Assembly (NCBI GenBank): GCA_013306675.1
Contig: JABLUY010000044.1
Coordinates: 113,228 to 177,227, forward strand
Origin: Thraustochytrium sp. TN22
Taxonomy: Eukaryota; Sar; Bigyra; Thraustochytrida; Thraustochytriidae
Length of the DNA stretch: 64,000 nt
Direction: 5' to 3'
Position numbers and translations under genes: made by a program. The notes under the pieces are model-generated. The model ran no database searches, was not told where the DNA came from, and was given only the letters and a program-made list of their open reading frames with translations. Numbering within the stretch: the first letter of the stretch is position 1; each line of letters starts with the position of its first letter. Below, piece after piece: positions 45,401 to 56,200 of the stretch.

Positions 45401-48400
45401 TCGCCTCGAGGATGCCCATGGCGCAAGTGAGGCAGGACATGACCAGCAGGTCATCGAACTGACTCAGCAGCTTGAAGAGCGCCGGCAGCAGGTCGGCGGC
45501 CAGGTCGACGCAAGAGCGCGCCTCGGCCTCGGCGTGCTTCATCTTGCGCGCCTCGGCGCGCGCCGCGAAGAGCCGCGCGCGCGTGGCCTCCAGCACGATG
45601 CGGTTCGGGTCCTCCGCAAGGCGCTTTGCAAGCATCTCGCCGTCGAATGGGACGCGACCCAGCGCGGCCAGGGCCTCGGTAGTCAGCGCGCTCTCGGAGC
45701 CCTCGTCCGCGACCAGCGCGCAGAGAGCGTCAAAGGCCTCGTCCTTGTCCGCGACTGTAAGCAGGCCAAAGATGTGCGGGGAGCAGAGCGCGTTGAGAAC
45801 GTGTGCACGCGCCGGCGCCACGCGCAGCCCGCGCAAAATCACGTCCACGTGGGCGCGGCCCACCGCACACTTGTCGTCGGCCCACTGGCGCGCCGCGAGC
45901 GCGAGCGTCTCGCCAAAGCCGTGGTCAAGCGCCTGGCGCGCAAGCACCGCTGCTTCGGGCGAGGCGAAGACCTCGCTCAGGCTGGAGGCCTTGGCCAACG
46001 GGTGCAGCATGCGGTCCACGCAGCGTGCAACGCAGACCTCATCGGTCGTGCTCGTGCTGAGTGCGTCGCGGTACGAGGCGCTGGCCACGCAGGCGGCACG
46101 TTCGACGATGGCCAAAATGGCGTCCGGGCCGGGAAGCTGACGCAGGCAGCGCTTGAGCGCCTGCGCGTCGACGGCAAACTCCTTGTCGGCCTCCACAACG
46201 CGTGCGAGCAGCGGCTTGAAAGACTTGGGCGCCGCCCGCTTCCGCGTGCACCCCGTGCCGGCGCGCGGCAGCGGCTCGCCGGTGGCCTTGCCACCCAGGT
46301 AGGCGCGCGAGAACTGCGTGGACTCCAGGACGGCCCGCGCGCAATCCACGGCCGCGGCCCGGAGCCGGGCATCCGAGCTTGCGTGGAGCGCGTGCAGCAG
46401 GTATGGGGTGGCCTCGGCGAAGCACAGGCCGTCGTGGCCGTCCGGGTCGCGCATGGCGCGGATGAGCGCCGTCGCAAGGAGAAGCGCGCGGCGCAGCACC
46501 ACGGTAGGCGCCAGACCGTCCGCCACGGCGCCTGCGCCGATCAGCAGGAGGGTCTGCACCGGGACGCCCTGAAAGGCCTGAGTGAGGAGGATCTGCACCG
46601 GCTTGGCGCAGGCGTCGCGGTAAATTTCCTCGGGGGGCGCCAGCAGCCGGCAGAGCACCTTGAGCGCGGGCGGCGCCGCCTGCGCGCCGCCGTGCACCAG
46701 GGCGGTCGCCTTGAGGCCGGCGGAGAGCACCACGTTGCGCGTGACGCGTTCCAGCACAGCGGCGGCCGCCTCGGTGTCGGCGCCGGGCGCCGTGGCGAGC
46801 GCAGCGGCAAGCTCCACGAGCGCGGTATCCGCCGCATCCGCGATCTCGCCGGCCAGGGCCAGACTGCTGGTGGCGGCCGCCTGCAACAGGCTGCCGCGCA
46901 CAGGCTCGGCCAGCAGGCGCCCGCCGAGGGCCAGCGCAAAGACCGGCGCGGCCGCAACCTTTGTGGCCTTGGCCTGAACAACCGCCTTGGCCTCCGCGAA
47001 AGCGCCGTTGCGCCGCGCCACGTCCTTGAGCGCGTCCAGGACGTCGGAGCGCGGGAGCGCGGGCAGCACCGCGAAGAGGACGGCCGCCACGTCGAGGAAG
47101 TCCTCAACGGCCGCCAGCTCGCCCAGCGCGCTGAGCCAGCGCACCAGCGCGGCCGCGAAGTCGGCCTTGGCACCATGGCGCGCGCACGCGGTGACGGCCG
47201 CGTCGGCGACCGACTCGGCGACCGGGCCAGCGACCGCAGGCCGGGCATCAAACACCTTGGCGGCCAGGGCCAGGGCCGCCGTGGCGACACCAAGGTTGTC
47301 GTCCATGATACGGTCCAAGAGCACGCGCATGGGCACTGTCTCGGCGCTGAGGTCGCCCTCGGCAAGGCGCTCCAGCGCGTGCTGGCGCACGCTGGCCTGC
47401 TGATGGTGCAGCGCCGTGCGCAGCGTGACACCGTTGAAGACCTGGTTGATGGCTAGCGAGGCGTCGCCGGCGAAGCAAGCGGACGCGAAGGCCAGCAGGG
47501 CCGCGTCCGGCGAGTTCTCCAGCAGCTGATCCATCTCCTCGCCGCGGCGCGCCGCCAGCAGGCGGCCGGCCTCGAGCGCCGCGGCTGCGCTGCTCTCCTC
47601 TTCCTCAGCATCATCGGAGGAACCGGCGTAGGCGCCAGCGAGCGCCATGAAGATGGGGCGCACGCGCTGCGGTGTGCAGGCGCGCAGGAATGGCGCCAGC
47701 GCCGGCAGCGTGTCCTGCGAGGCGCACAGCTGCAGGCAGAGGTGTGCCACGAAGTCGTCGTCGGGGGAACCGAGGGCCGGCTCGGCGCCAAAGGCCGCGG
47801 CCGCGGCCGCGCCCAGCGTCAGGCCCTTGGCCTCCGCCTCACCCTCCTCCATGCCGAGCGCCGACATCTTAGCGAGACGCGCCACGGTCGACTCGGGCAG
47901 CTCCATGGCCTCCTGATTCTGCCACACGACCGCGACGCAGCGCAGCGCCTCGGCCAGCAGGCCGGGCCGCACCTTGCGCACCGCGGCAAGCACGAGCAGC
48001 TTGGCCGCCTTGTCCGAGAGCGCCGCGTAGCGCGCCAGGTTGGCGGCCACCACGTAGCCGGTGCGCTGGAGCGCCTCGGGCCCGCGGCGCGCACGCAGCG
48101 CCTCCACGGCCGGGCCCATGAGCACGCCGACGAGCTTGGCCTCGTCGCCGCGCTGGCGCGCGCGGCGCAGCGCCTGGCACGCGAGAACCGTGTAGAAGCT
48201 CGCGGCGCGCTCGTGCTCCGGTTGCTGCAGCGCCATCTCGGCGCAGGCGCCCAGCACCGAGGGCTCGGTCAGGCACGCCTTGACAAGCTGCGCGCGCGTC
48301 AGCGGCTCGCGCGTGCGCGCCGTCTGCCGCAGAAAGGCCCAGCGCGTCTGCTCCACGCGCGCCGGCAGGCACACCACCTTGACGAAGAGGTCCGTGTCGT

Positions 48401-48815
48401 GGAAGGGCAGCACGCACCGCATGAGCGCTTCCACATTGTGCGCCTGCACCTCAAACTGTCGCACCAGGTACTCGAGCACCTTGTGCGAAGACTTGCTCAG
48501 CATGTACCTGCTCAACTTGCCCAGGAAGCTGTCGATCGCCTCGTTCAGCTCCTTCTCCACCTCGGGCTCCAGCATGTTGCGCTCGCGGTCCGAGACCGCC
48601 TTGCCGAAGAGGGACTCGCGGAAGGCCTCCAGCTCGCCCGCGCCGCGCCCCACGAGGGCGTCCAGCCCGCTCAGCCCGAGCGCGTGGATCGTGCCGCGGT
48701 CATAGTCCGCCGCCTCGTGCCGCTCGAACAGCAGCGACGCCCGCGTGCCGGCCGCGCGCTGCGCAGTCCCAGCGTTCGCGCGCGCCTGCGCCAGCTGCCG
48801 GTCGAGGCTCGACAT
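41994..48815 (-). CDS. UTP10: UTP10/HEATR1, U3 snoRNP (small-subunit processome) protein
   Basis: A 2273-residue HEAT-repeat protein of the t-UTP subcomplex, needed in the nucleolus for rDNA transcription and 18S rRNA processing. The N-terminus matches the family: MSSLDRQLAQARANAGTAQR, ASLLFERHEAADYDRGTIHA, LGLSGLDALV, HKVLEYLVRQFEVQAHNVEA and LPFHDTDLFVKVV. Degenerate HEAT repeats fill the rest, ending in the BP28CT-type tail (LPTVAELLEDRDERVKREAH, LQQLSGEDLTTFLQ). At 2273 residues it is longer than human HEATR1 (about 2140). Much of the excess is several acidic low-complexity inserts, including GAG/GAC-repeat-encoded runs (bases about 42385-42445, 42960-43080 and 44685-44760). The ATG at 48815 is a true start. 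It is the largest gene in the window, apparently intronless. Confidence 0.92.
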
Positions 48816-49409
48816 CGCGCCCAGCCCCCAAACCCGCCCCGCTGGGGCCGGGCCTTCGTCGGCCGCAGGAACCGACCTCGCTGCCGCGGCCGCCGTCCGC
48901 CGCCGCCCCGCCGCGCCCGCCCCGCGCGCCGATGCCGCTCTGCGCGCGCGCGACGCGCCTCGGTCCTTGCCGCCTCCGCAGAGCCAACCGCCGATGGGCC
49001 GCTTGTTTGGGCCGCTTCGAGGAACCCGTGCTTGCCTGCCTACAGCCGGAACCGCTGGTCACCGTCGCAGGCAAGGACTTGGAGGAGCCCGAGTCGCCGC
49101 GAGGACCAGTGGCGAGGGCCACAACTTGAGCCGGAGCGGGGTCGCCCGGGCTCGGAGTCGACGCTAGCGAGCTACGAGCTGGCGAGCGAGTGGCGAGGTG
49201 GACCGGCGACCAGAGGCTGACCGTAGGCTCACTGGCCTGGCTCTTGGTGGGTTCCAAGGTGCTTCTGGAGCGGCCAGTGCGGTGGCAGGCCCCAAGGCGC
49301 CAGTCGGAACCTCTCGGGTACGCCTAGGCCTAGAGCTCGTCAATGAGCCTGCTTGACTTACCTCCAGTGAGACGCGCCAGCCTGATCGCCTCGAAAATTC
49401 GCGCGTTGA

Positions 49410-49745
49410 CCACTTGCCAATATCCGTGGGGTCAACGGGCATGCCTCCATTGGCTGTGGCGCTGGTGATGATGAACTTGAAGATCTTGACCTTCTTTTCA
49501 AAGTACGAAGCTAACACGCGTCAAAGCGCGATCCAGCGTGTTGTTCATGGTGCTCTTTTGCCTTTGACGGTGTAGGAAAAGGCGCGCGTGATGCTCTTGC
49601 GCGGCATGTCCTTGAGCGCGTCCGTGTCGCGGTCGACGACGGCGCTGATTGAAGTGGTGCATGCAGTGAGTCCTTGTTCTGGACGATTACATTGATGGTC
49701 TCGATGGCGTCCTCTACGTCGCGGCGCGCGTTGCTCTCCTATTCT
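49410..49745 (-). pseudogene. Degraded coding-like remnant, unknown family
   Basis: Three adjacent stretches on the minus strand have protein-like composition but lie in different frames. They are ARRDVEDAIETINVIVQNKD (about 49735-49670), DALKDMPRKSITRAFSYTVK (about 49640-49555) and YFEKKVKIFKFIITSATANG, followed by PVDPTDIGKW (about 49505-49410). Shifts and stops separate them (TAG just upstream of the first, TGA after the second). The Lys/Ile/Phe content is unlike the random Arg/Ala frames elsewhere, suggesting a former gene, or a spliced gene I cannot assemble. I do not recognise the family. Confidence 0.35.
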
Positions 49746-49943
49746 CTCATAAACTTCGAGTGGGAGCGCCCACTCTTGCGCTCCGCAAAGGAAGACGAGG
49801 TCGTCGAGTCAGCGTTCGACGACGAAGACGGCCCTGCCGCCCTTCTGCTTGGCCTTTTTGTTTGGGGCCAGCTCGACCCGGAGGTGGGAATGGACAGCGC
49901 TCTGCCACGGTGCGCTTAACAGTGTCGGAGTCACCCGGGCATA

Positions 49944-49945
<2 letters not shown>

Positions 49946-49992
<47 letters not shown>

Positions 49993-50150
49993 CTCGTCGT
50001 CGTCGTCCTCGTCGTCGTCGTCCTCGTCGTCGTCGTCGTCCTCTCGTCCTCGTCGTCGTCCTCGTCGTCGTCGTCCTCCTCTCGTCCTCGTCCTCGTCCT
50101 CGTCGTCGTCGTCGTCCTCGTCGTCCTCGTCCTTCTCCTCTTCCTCCTCC
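49946..50150. repeat. GTC/CTC-rich trinucleotide array (about 200 bp)
   Basis: Long runs of CGTCGTCGT interrupted by regularly spaced CCT units, grading into CTCCTC and TTCCTCC before 50150. It encodes nothing by itself; all frames give Val/Ser/Arg or Asp/Glu homopolymers. A CAN-like (GTC)n expansion of this size could be length-variable. Confidence 0.95.
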
Positions 50151-50337
50151 AAGCTGAGCTCGTGGCGCCGCAAAGCCGTCTCGCGCCCGTGCGGCGTGCG
50201 GCGGCGGCAACGCGCGGCGGGCGGCAGGCGGCGGGCGGCGGCGGCGGCGGCGGCTCCGGCGGCGGCGGCGGGCACGGTCCGCGCCGCGCGGACCGGCGCC
50301 GCGCCGTGCGGCGGGGCGAACGAAGCTGGCGCGGGGG

Positions 50338-52971
50338 ATGGTGGCAGCGGACGGTGCTGAGAGGCCTGTCGCGACGGCGAACGCGGCGGCAAGCACCACC
50401 GCGCGGAGCGCGGAGGAAGGCGCGGGCCCGGCGGCGGTGGCGGCGACCGGAACAACGACAACGACGACTTCTTCTTCTTCTTCTTCTTCTTCGTCGTCGT
50501 CGTCGTCGTCAGCGGCGGCATTGGGTTTATCATCCACTTCCTCCTCGTCGTCGTCAGAGGCACCACCGACGGCTGTGGCGGCATCCACAACGATGTCCTC
50601 GACGGCGCGCGGCGAGCCGAGCCCGCCGTCTACTGGCAGGCCAACGCACGAGCCGCAGGGCATGGAGGACGGCCACGAGGCAGCGCCGCAGCCCGGGGGC
50701 GTGGGCGCTGCTGAGACGCTCTCTGCTGCGGACGCAGACGTGGACGCAGACAAGAGCCAGGTGGTCACCGAGCCGTCAGCACGCTCGAGGTCGCGCTCGC
50801 GCTCGCGACGGCCAGCGGAGACGTTGCCCGGGACGGCGACAGGGCCGGTTCGCACATCCAGCCAGGACCGCCGATCCGAAGACGAGCGTCAGCGTCAGCA
50901 GCTCAGCTCGAGCCGGCAGCGGCGCGGCCCGAGCAAGGTTTTGAGCAGCGAGTGGGATCGCGTCCGAGCGCACGACGAGCGGGAAAGGCGACGGCCCAAC
51001 GAGCGCAGCCGTGACGGTCGCACGCGGGAGCGGCACGAACGCGAACGCAAGCGCGACCGCAGCGAGCGCGACCGCAGCGACCGTACTCGCAGCGACCGTG
51101 GACGCAGCGACCGTGGACGCAGCGACCGTGGACGCAGCGACCGTGGACGCAGCGACCGTCTACGCAGCGACGCAAACCGTAGCGAGCGCGCTCACGACGA
51201 CCGCGGGCGGGACCGCGACCGAGACAGGCATCGCGAGCGGGACCGTGACCGCGACCGAGGCCGCGACCGTGAGCGCGACCGGGTTCGCGACCGCGACAAC
51301 TCGCGTGATCGCGACCTGGAGCGCAAGCACGACAGGAGCCGCGAGCGCGAGAGGCGGCGCGACAAGGAGGAGAGGCCGCGCGGCAAGGAGCGCCGGGACC
51401 GCGAAAGGACTGGCGCTCGGCGCCGCGATGCGACTGAGCAACCCATGCGCGATCGCCGCAAGGAGCTTCTTCGCAGCGACTCCCGTCGCAAGGAGCTTCT
51501 TCGCAGCGACTCCCGTCGCAAGGAGCTTCGGCGCAGCGACTCCCGCCGCAAGGACTCGCGCCGAAGCGACTCCCACCGCAAGGACTCGCGCCGCAGCGAC
51601 TCGCACCGCAAGGACGCGCGCCGTAGCGACTCCCGCCGGAGACCCAGCAAACGACCCCGGACGCGCTCCCGGTCGCCAGTGCGTGCGCCCCGGTCCAGAT
51701 CGCCTGTGCGCGCGCCTCGATCCAGGTCGCGGTCGGCCTCGCGCCGGTCACGCTCACACAGATCGCCAGGGCGACGGCAGCGACAGCGTCACGCGGGCAC
51801 GAGGCGGCGGACGCCGTCGTCATCGCGCTCCCGGTCGTCGGGGTCGCAGAGCGTGGACGACAATGTGGGCTCGTTTCGCGGGGGCGTGGGCGACCGCATT
51901 GGCGGGCGGTATAGGATCGAACGCGAGCTAGGCAAAGGTACCTTTGGGCGGGTGCTCCTGTGCACGGATACCGCGCTGGTCCTCGCAGCGAGCCAGCGGT
52001 CGCAGTCCGCGCTGGGGCCCTTCGTGGCCGTCAAAGTAGTGCGGCGCGTGCGGCGCTACGTGCGCGAGGCCAGGGAGGAGGCGCTAATCCTCCAGGTCAT
52101 CAGCCAGCGAGCGGGGCGCGACTGCCGCATCGTGCAGCTCTTTGAGCACTTTCGCTGGCGAGACCACTACTGCCTCGTCTTCGAGCGGCTCGGTATCTCG
52201 CTGCATGACTTCCAAAAGGCGATCGACTTCCGCTGCGTGCGCCTCGACCACCTCGTGGTGATCGTACGCGACCTCTTTGCCGGTCTCGCCTTTTTGCACG
52301 ATGTGTGCCACATCGTGCACACGGACCTGAAGGTCGAAAACGTGCTGCTGGAGCGCACCCCGCCGGACTGCGCGCGCTACGGACTGGCCAACGACGTGCG
52401 CCGCGCGCCGCTCGACTTCCGCGTCAAGCTCATTGATCTGGGCGGCGCGACCGAGGCATCCGATCCGTACCGCTCGCACGACGGCATCATCAGCACGCGC
52501 CAGTACCGCGCGCCCGAGGTCATCCTGGAGGCGGGCTGGTCCTTCCCGGCGGATGTCTGGTCGGCTGGCTGCATCGTCATGGAGCTGCTCAGCGGGCGTC
52601 TTCTCTTCGAGACGCATGAGGAAATGGAGCACCTGGCGCTCATCGAGCGGGTGTGCGGACCTTTCCCGGCATCCATGCGTCACAAGCACAAGGACGTCTT
52701 TTCGCGCAGCGGCTCGGTGCGCTTCCCGACGTCCGGGACGAGCACCAAGCGCGCCAAATTCGTGCGCAACGCGTACAACCTGCGGCGTCTCGTGCGTTCT
52801 GGCGCGGCGCTGGGCACCGCTGGGAAGGACCCTAGCACGACGACTCGCGAAGAGGAGTGGCTTGTGCGACTCGCGAGCGAGTGCCTCCAGGTAGACGCAG
52901 GCAGACGCGCCGCGGCGCGCGACATCCTGGCGCACACCACGCAGATGATGCAAGCGCCGCCGCGGACCTGA
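50338..52971 (+). CDS. CLK/LAMMER-family dual-specificity kinase with RS-rich N-terminus
   Basis: An 877-residue CDC-like kinase; the family phosphorylates SR splicing factors in the nucleus. Residues 1-190 contain poly-Ser and Thr runs. Residues about 200-500 are highly charged Arg/Asp/Ser repeats (RSDRGRSDR, then RRKELLRSDS units at bases 51460-51640), a typical SR-like substrate-binding tail. The kinase domain starts near residue 525: ELGKGTFGRVLL, VAVKVV, HTDLKVENVLL (from base 52318, Asp catalytic), DLGGATEA in the DFG position and STRQYRAPEVILEAGWSF. The family signature EHLAMMERILGP appears as EHLALIERVCGPFP, so the LAMMER box is altered. The domain finishes normally near residue 870. 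ATG at 50338 follows a GGC-rich leader. Strong assignment to the CLK family. Confidence 0.88.
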   Translation: MVAADGAERPVATANAAASTTARSAEEGAGPAAVAATGTTTTTTSSSSSSSSSSSSSSAAALGLSSTSSSSSSEAPPTAVAASTTMSSTARGEPSPPSTGRPTHEPQGMEDGHEAAPQPGGVGAAETLSAADADVDADKSQVVTEPSARSRSRSRSRRPAETLPGTATGPVRTSSQDRRSEDERQRQQLSSSRQRRGPSKVLSSEWDRVRAHDERERRRPNERSRDGRTRERHERERKRDRSERDRSDRTRSDRGRSDRGRSDRGRSDRGRSDRLRSDANRSERAHDDRGRDRDRDRHRERDRDRDRGRDRERDRVRDRDNSRDRDLERKHDRSRERERRRDKEERPRGKERRDRERTGARRRDATEQPMRDRRKELLRSDSRRKELLRSDSRRKELRRSDSRRKDSRRSDSHRKDSRRSDSHRKDARRSDSRRRPSKRPRTRSRSPVRAPRSRSPVRAPRSRSRSASRRSRSHRSPGRRQRQRHAGTRRRTPSSSRSRSSGSQSVDDNVGSFRGGVGDRIGGRYRIERELGKGTFGRVLLCTDTALVLAASQRSQSALGPFVAVKVVRRVRRYVREAREEALILQVISQRAGRDCRIVQLFEHFRWRDHYCLVFERLGISLHDFQKAIDFRCVRLDHLVVIVRDLFAGLAFLHDVCHIVHTDLKVENVLLERTPPDCARYGLANDVRRAPLDFRVKLIDLGGATEASDPYRSHDGIISTRQYRAPEVILEAGWSFPADVWSAGCIVMELLSGRLLFETHEEMEHLALIERVCGPFPASMRHKHKDVFSRSGSVRFPTSGTSTKRAKFVRNAYNLRRLVRSGAALGTAGKDPSTTTREEEWLVRLASECLQVDAGRRAAARDILAHTTQMMQAPPRT

Positions 52972-53258
52972 GGACCGAGAGCTGCTCTCCTCCTCCTGCG
53001 GACACTCCTTTTTTGATTTCTCTCAAGAGCACTCGCGCAAAGAGTACGTCTTTCACGCATGATGGACGTGCTCTCCATTCCTGACCTCTCTGTCCCTCTA
53101 AGATACGACTGTGACTGTAACCCCCACAAAAGACAAAACAAAAAGAAAATTGCGTGTATGATCTGCAGCACCATCGCCCGTGCGCGCGCGCGCAAATCGT
53201 GTGTGGGTGTGTACGTGTGTGCCTGCACTGGCATCTGATTGACAAGGCGCGACTAGGC
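52972..53258. other. Convergent 3' spacer
   Basis: 287 bp between the CLK and kinesin stops. It is AT-richer, with an AAAACAAAAAG run (about 53134-53148) and a GTGTGTGG tract. No gene seen. Confidence 0.5.
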
Positions 53259-56200
53259 CTAGTCCAGGTCGAGCTGCTTCAAGATCTCCGGGTCCGGAGC
53301 CGTACCGTTTTGCGCCATCTCTCGGACGAGCTTCTTGAGCACAGTGACCTGCTCGTCCTGCTGGGACTTGTCGGCATTGTTCTTGATGAGCTTGACGCGC
53401 GAGGCGTAGGTGAGCGAGGAGACGGTCTCCTCGGCGTTGTAGTTGGCCGGGGAGATGTTGACAAACATAAGGGTCTTGGCGTTGCCGCCGAGTGAATCGC
53501 TCATGAGCTGCGTGAGCACATTGTTGCGATACGGAATAAAGCTCTCGCCGCTGGACAGCGCTGAGATGACGTCGCCGAGCGCCGAGAGCGACTTGTTGAT
53601 GCTCATGGCCTCCTTGAGACGATCTTCGGTCGCGCCAGTCTTGTCCTGACGCTCCGACCCGGCCAGATCGACCAGGGAAAGCTTGCCGACGCTGGTCTTT
53701 TTGCTGGCGCGATTTGTGTTTTCCAACAAGAGCGAGAACACCAGGTGCGAGCGGGAGCTGCCGGCGTTCATCTTGGTGGACGCCACCTTGCGCGAGGCGT
53801 TCGCGCGGTCGAAAAAGTCCATGAGCTCCTGGGCCGACTCCACCGTCACGACCTGCGCGCCCTTGACGAAGACCGTGCCCTTCTTGTCCTTTTTGATATC
53901 GAGGCGCGGGGGCTTCTCCGGCACGAGTGACGCGTCGGCCTTCTTTAGCACCGTGTACATGAGGTCGACCAGGTTGTCCAGGTACAGCTCGAGCACGTAC
54001 AGCTTGACGACCAGATCGTTGGTGGCCTTGGTCTTCTCCCGGTACGCGAAGACCTCCGACACGCTCCGCCGCACCAGGCCCGGGTGCGACTCGGAGCCCA
54101 CCATGGTGAAGGTCTTACCGCTACCCGTCTGGCCGTACGCGAAGACGCACACGTTATAGCCGTCCAGCGATGACTGGATCAGGTTGCGCGTGTCCTCGAA
54201 GATTTCGTCCTGCGTCGAGTCCGGCCCAAAGCAGTGGTCGTACACAAAGTTCTTTGGACCCTTGTTCGACATGACGTCCAGTGTGAACTCGTCCGGGAAT
54301 GAGACCACCTGCGTGCAATTGCGTTCCAGCTCGTACTGCGCCATGGGCCTACAGCGCGCGAACACGCGGATCTTGCCCTTCATGTCCTCCATCATGTTCC
54401 AGTACTCCTTGCGCAGCTTCTGCTCCTTGTTGTACAGCGTCTCCAACTCCGCGCGCTCCTCCTGCAGGGCGCCCACGGATCTGCGCAGCTCCTCGGTCTC
54501 CTCCGCCACCTTGCGGAGGGCCTCGTTCTCCTGCTCGAGCTTCTCCGCGGCGGCAGCCTTGGCCTGCAGCTCCTTGACGGCCGCGCTGGCCGTCTCGAGC
54601 GCCGCGGCCTTCTCGGCCGCCTCTTCAGTACTCGCCTTGAGCTGTGCCTCCAGTGCGCGGACCTCCTTGGCGTGCGCCTTGTCTGAGTCTTCCGACTGTT
54701 TCTTCTGCTTCTTCTTCAGGTCCTCCAGCTCTTTGCGCAGCTTCGCGTCGTCGCCGCCGCCGCGGCCGCCGCCGCCGCCGCCGCCACTGCCGCCGCCCTG
54801 CTTTTGCAGCTTCTCCAGTTCCTGCTCCAGTCGATTCGCCTTGTTACGGGCCTCCTTGGCCTGCTTCTCGGTGTCTTTGAGTTTCTTCTCCGCCGTCTTG
54901 AGTTTTTCCAGGTATCTCTTTGCCGCGCCGCCCGCTGTTTCGGCCACGGGCGCCTCGCGCTCCTCGAGTTCGCTCGTCAGCTTTGCAATGGTCTCCTCCT
55001 GCTCCTGGAGTCGCTGGAGGAGCTCCGCATCGCCCTGACCGTCCGCGGCTGCGCGCTTCACCTTGGTGGACTGGATTATCGGTTTGTTCTCCTCAACCTC
55101 CTCCACTTCTTCACTCGAGGGCATCGCCTCGTCGCCCTGGGGAGGCACCGCTATCGCTGTCGCCGCGGTCTCCTCGAGCCCCGCGACCGCCACCTTCTTC
55201 TGCTTCTTGGCCTTCTTGGTAGAATCGTCCATGCCCTCGTCCGTGGCGGACTCTCCTTCCGAGGCCCGCGCCACCGCGTTCTCGAGCTGATCCAAACCGC
55301 CTTCCGGAGCGTCCACGTTCGGAGACTTGAGCAGGTCTTCGAAGGCGGCCTCGTCGTGGGCCACTTTGGTCTCTCCGGTGGTGCCTTTGTTGGCGGCAGT
55401 ACGCATGCCTTGAATCACCGTCAGCTGCTCGCAAAGTGTCGTGACATAGTCTTGGCGCTTGCGCAGCTTGGGCTCGAGCTTGGTGATGGCTTCGGCGTTC
55501 TCGTCTTCGCCTTGTGCGCGCAACTTCACCAGTTTGCTCTCCAGATGGTGAATCTTTCGCTCCTGCTCCTCGATCTTGGCCTGCAGCTTCTCCTCGAGCT
55601 CCGCCTGCCGGGACTCATCGATGGACTCTGACGCCCGGCGGTCCTCCTGGACAGGCCTAGGCTTGCTCTCCGCCTGCTCGTCCTCCTTTTCTGCCTTCTT
55701 GGCTGGGGTTGCCTCTGTAGACTCCGTGCTCGCTTCAACAGGCTCGCTTTGGGCATCCTTGGTCTCTTCTGGCGTCGTGCTGCGAGCGTCCACACCTTCC
55801 CCCTCTCGCTTGGCCTCGGCCTCGGCCTCGGCCTCGGCCTCGGCCTCGACCTCGACCTCTGTAGCGTGCTCCTTAGCTGGTGCCGTCGCCGCCGCGACCA
55901 CCTGCTTCTGAGCCGAGTTCTCTGCATCAACCGCGGGTGGCTGCTCCTGACCTGGAAGTTCTGCCTCTGTGGCCGCCTGCTCACGAGCCAAGACCTCAGA
56001 CGTGCCTTCGACCCTCTCAACAACCTTCGCCGGCGCGATTTCAGTCTTTTCAGCAGCCGGCGGCGGCTTCAGCTCGGGCTCTGCCAGCACACTCGTTGTT
56101 TCGGTTTGCACCTGGGCTACCGTGACTGGTTTAGTCTCTTGCTTGGCCCGCTCGATGAGCTGCTCGATTTCCTGATCGACCTGCGTCGTACTGGCCTCGG

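Larger units (their letters stand above)
48816..50337. other. Spacer with degraded coding-like DNA and a GTC-rich array
   Basis: 1.52 kb between the divergent UTP10 and CLK starts. It holds a probable gene remnant (49410-49745, minus strand), then a 200-bp GTC/CTC repeat (49946-50150) and GGC-rich DNA just before the kinase start. 48820-49160 is GC-rich with no convincing gene. Confidence 0.6.

Noticed and set aside
43929-47456. 1175-codon open frame on the plus strand
   Set aside because: Antisense shadow of UTP10, with no domain and His/Arg-rich noise composition.
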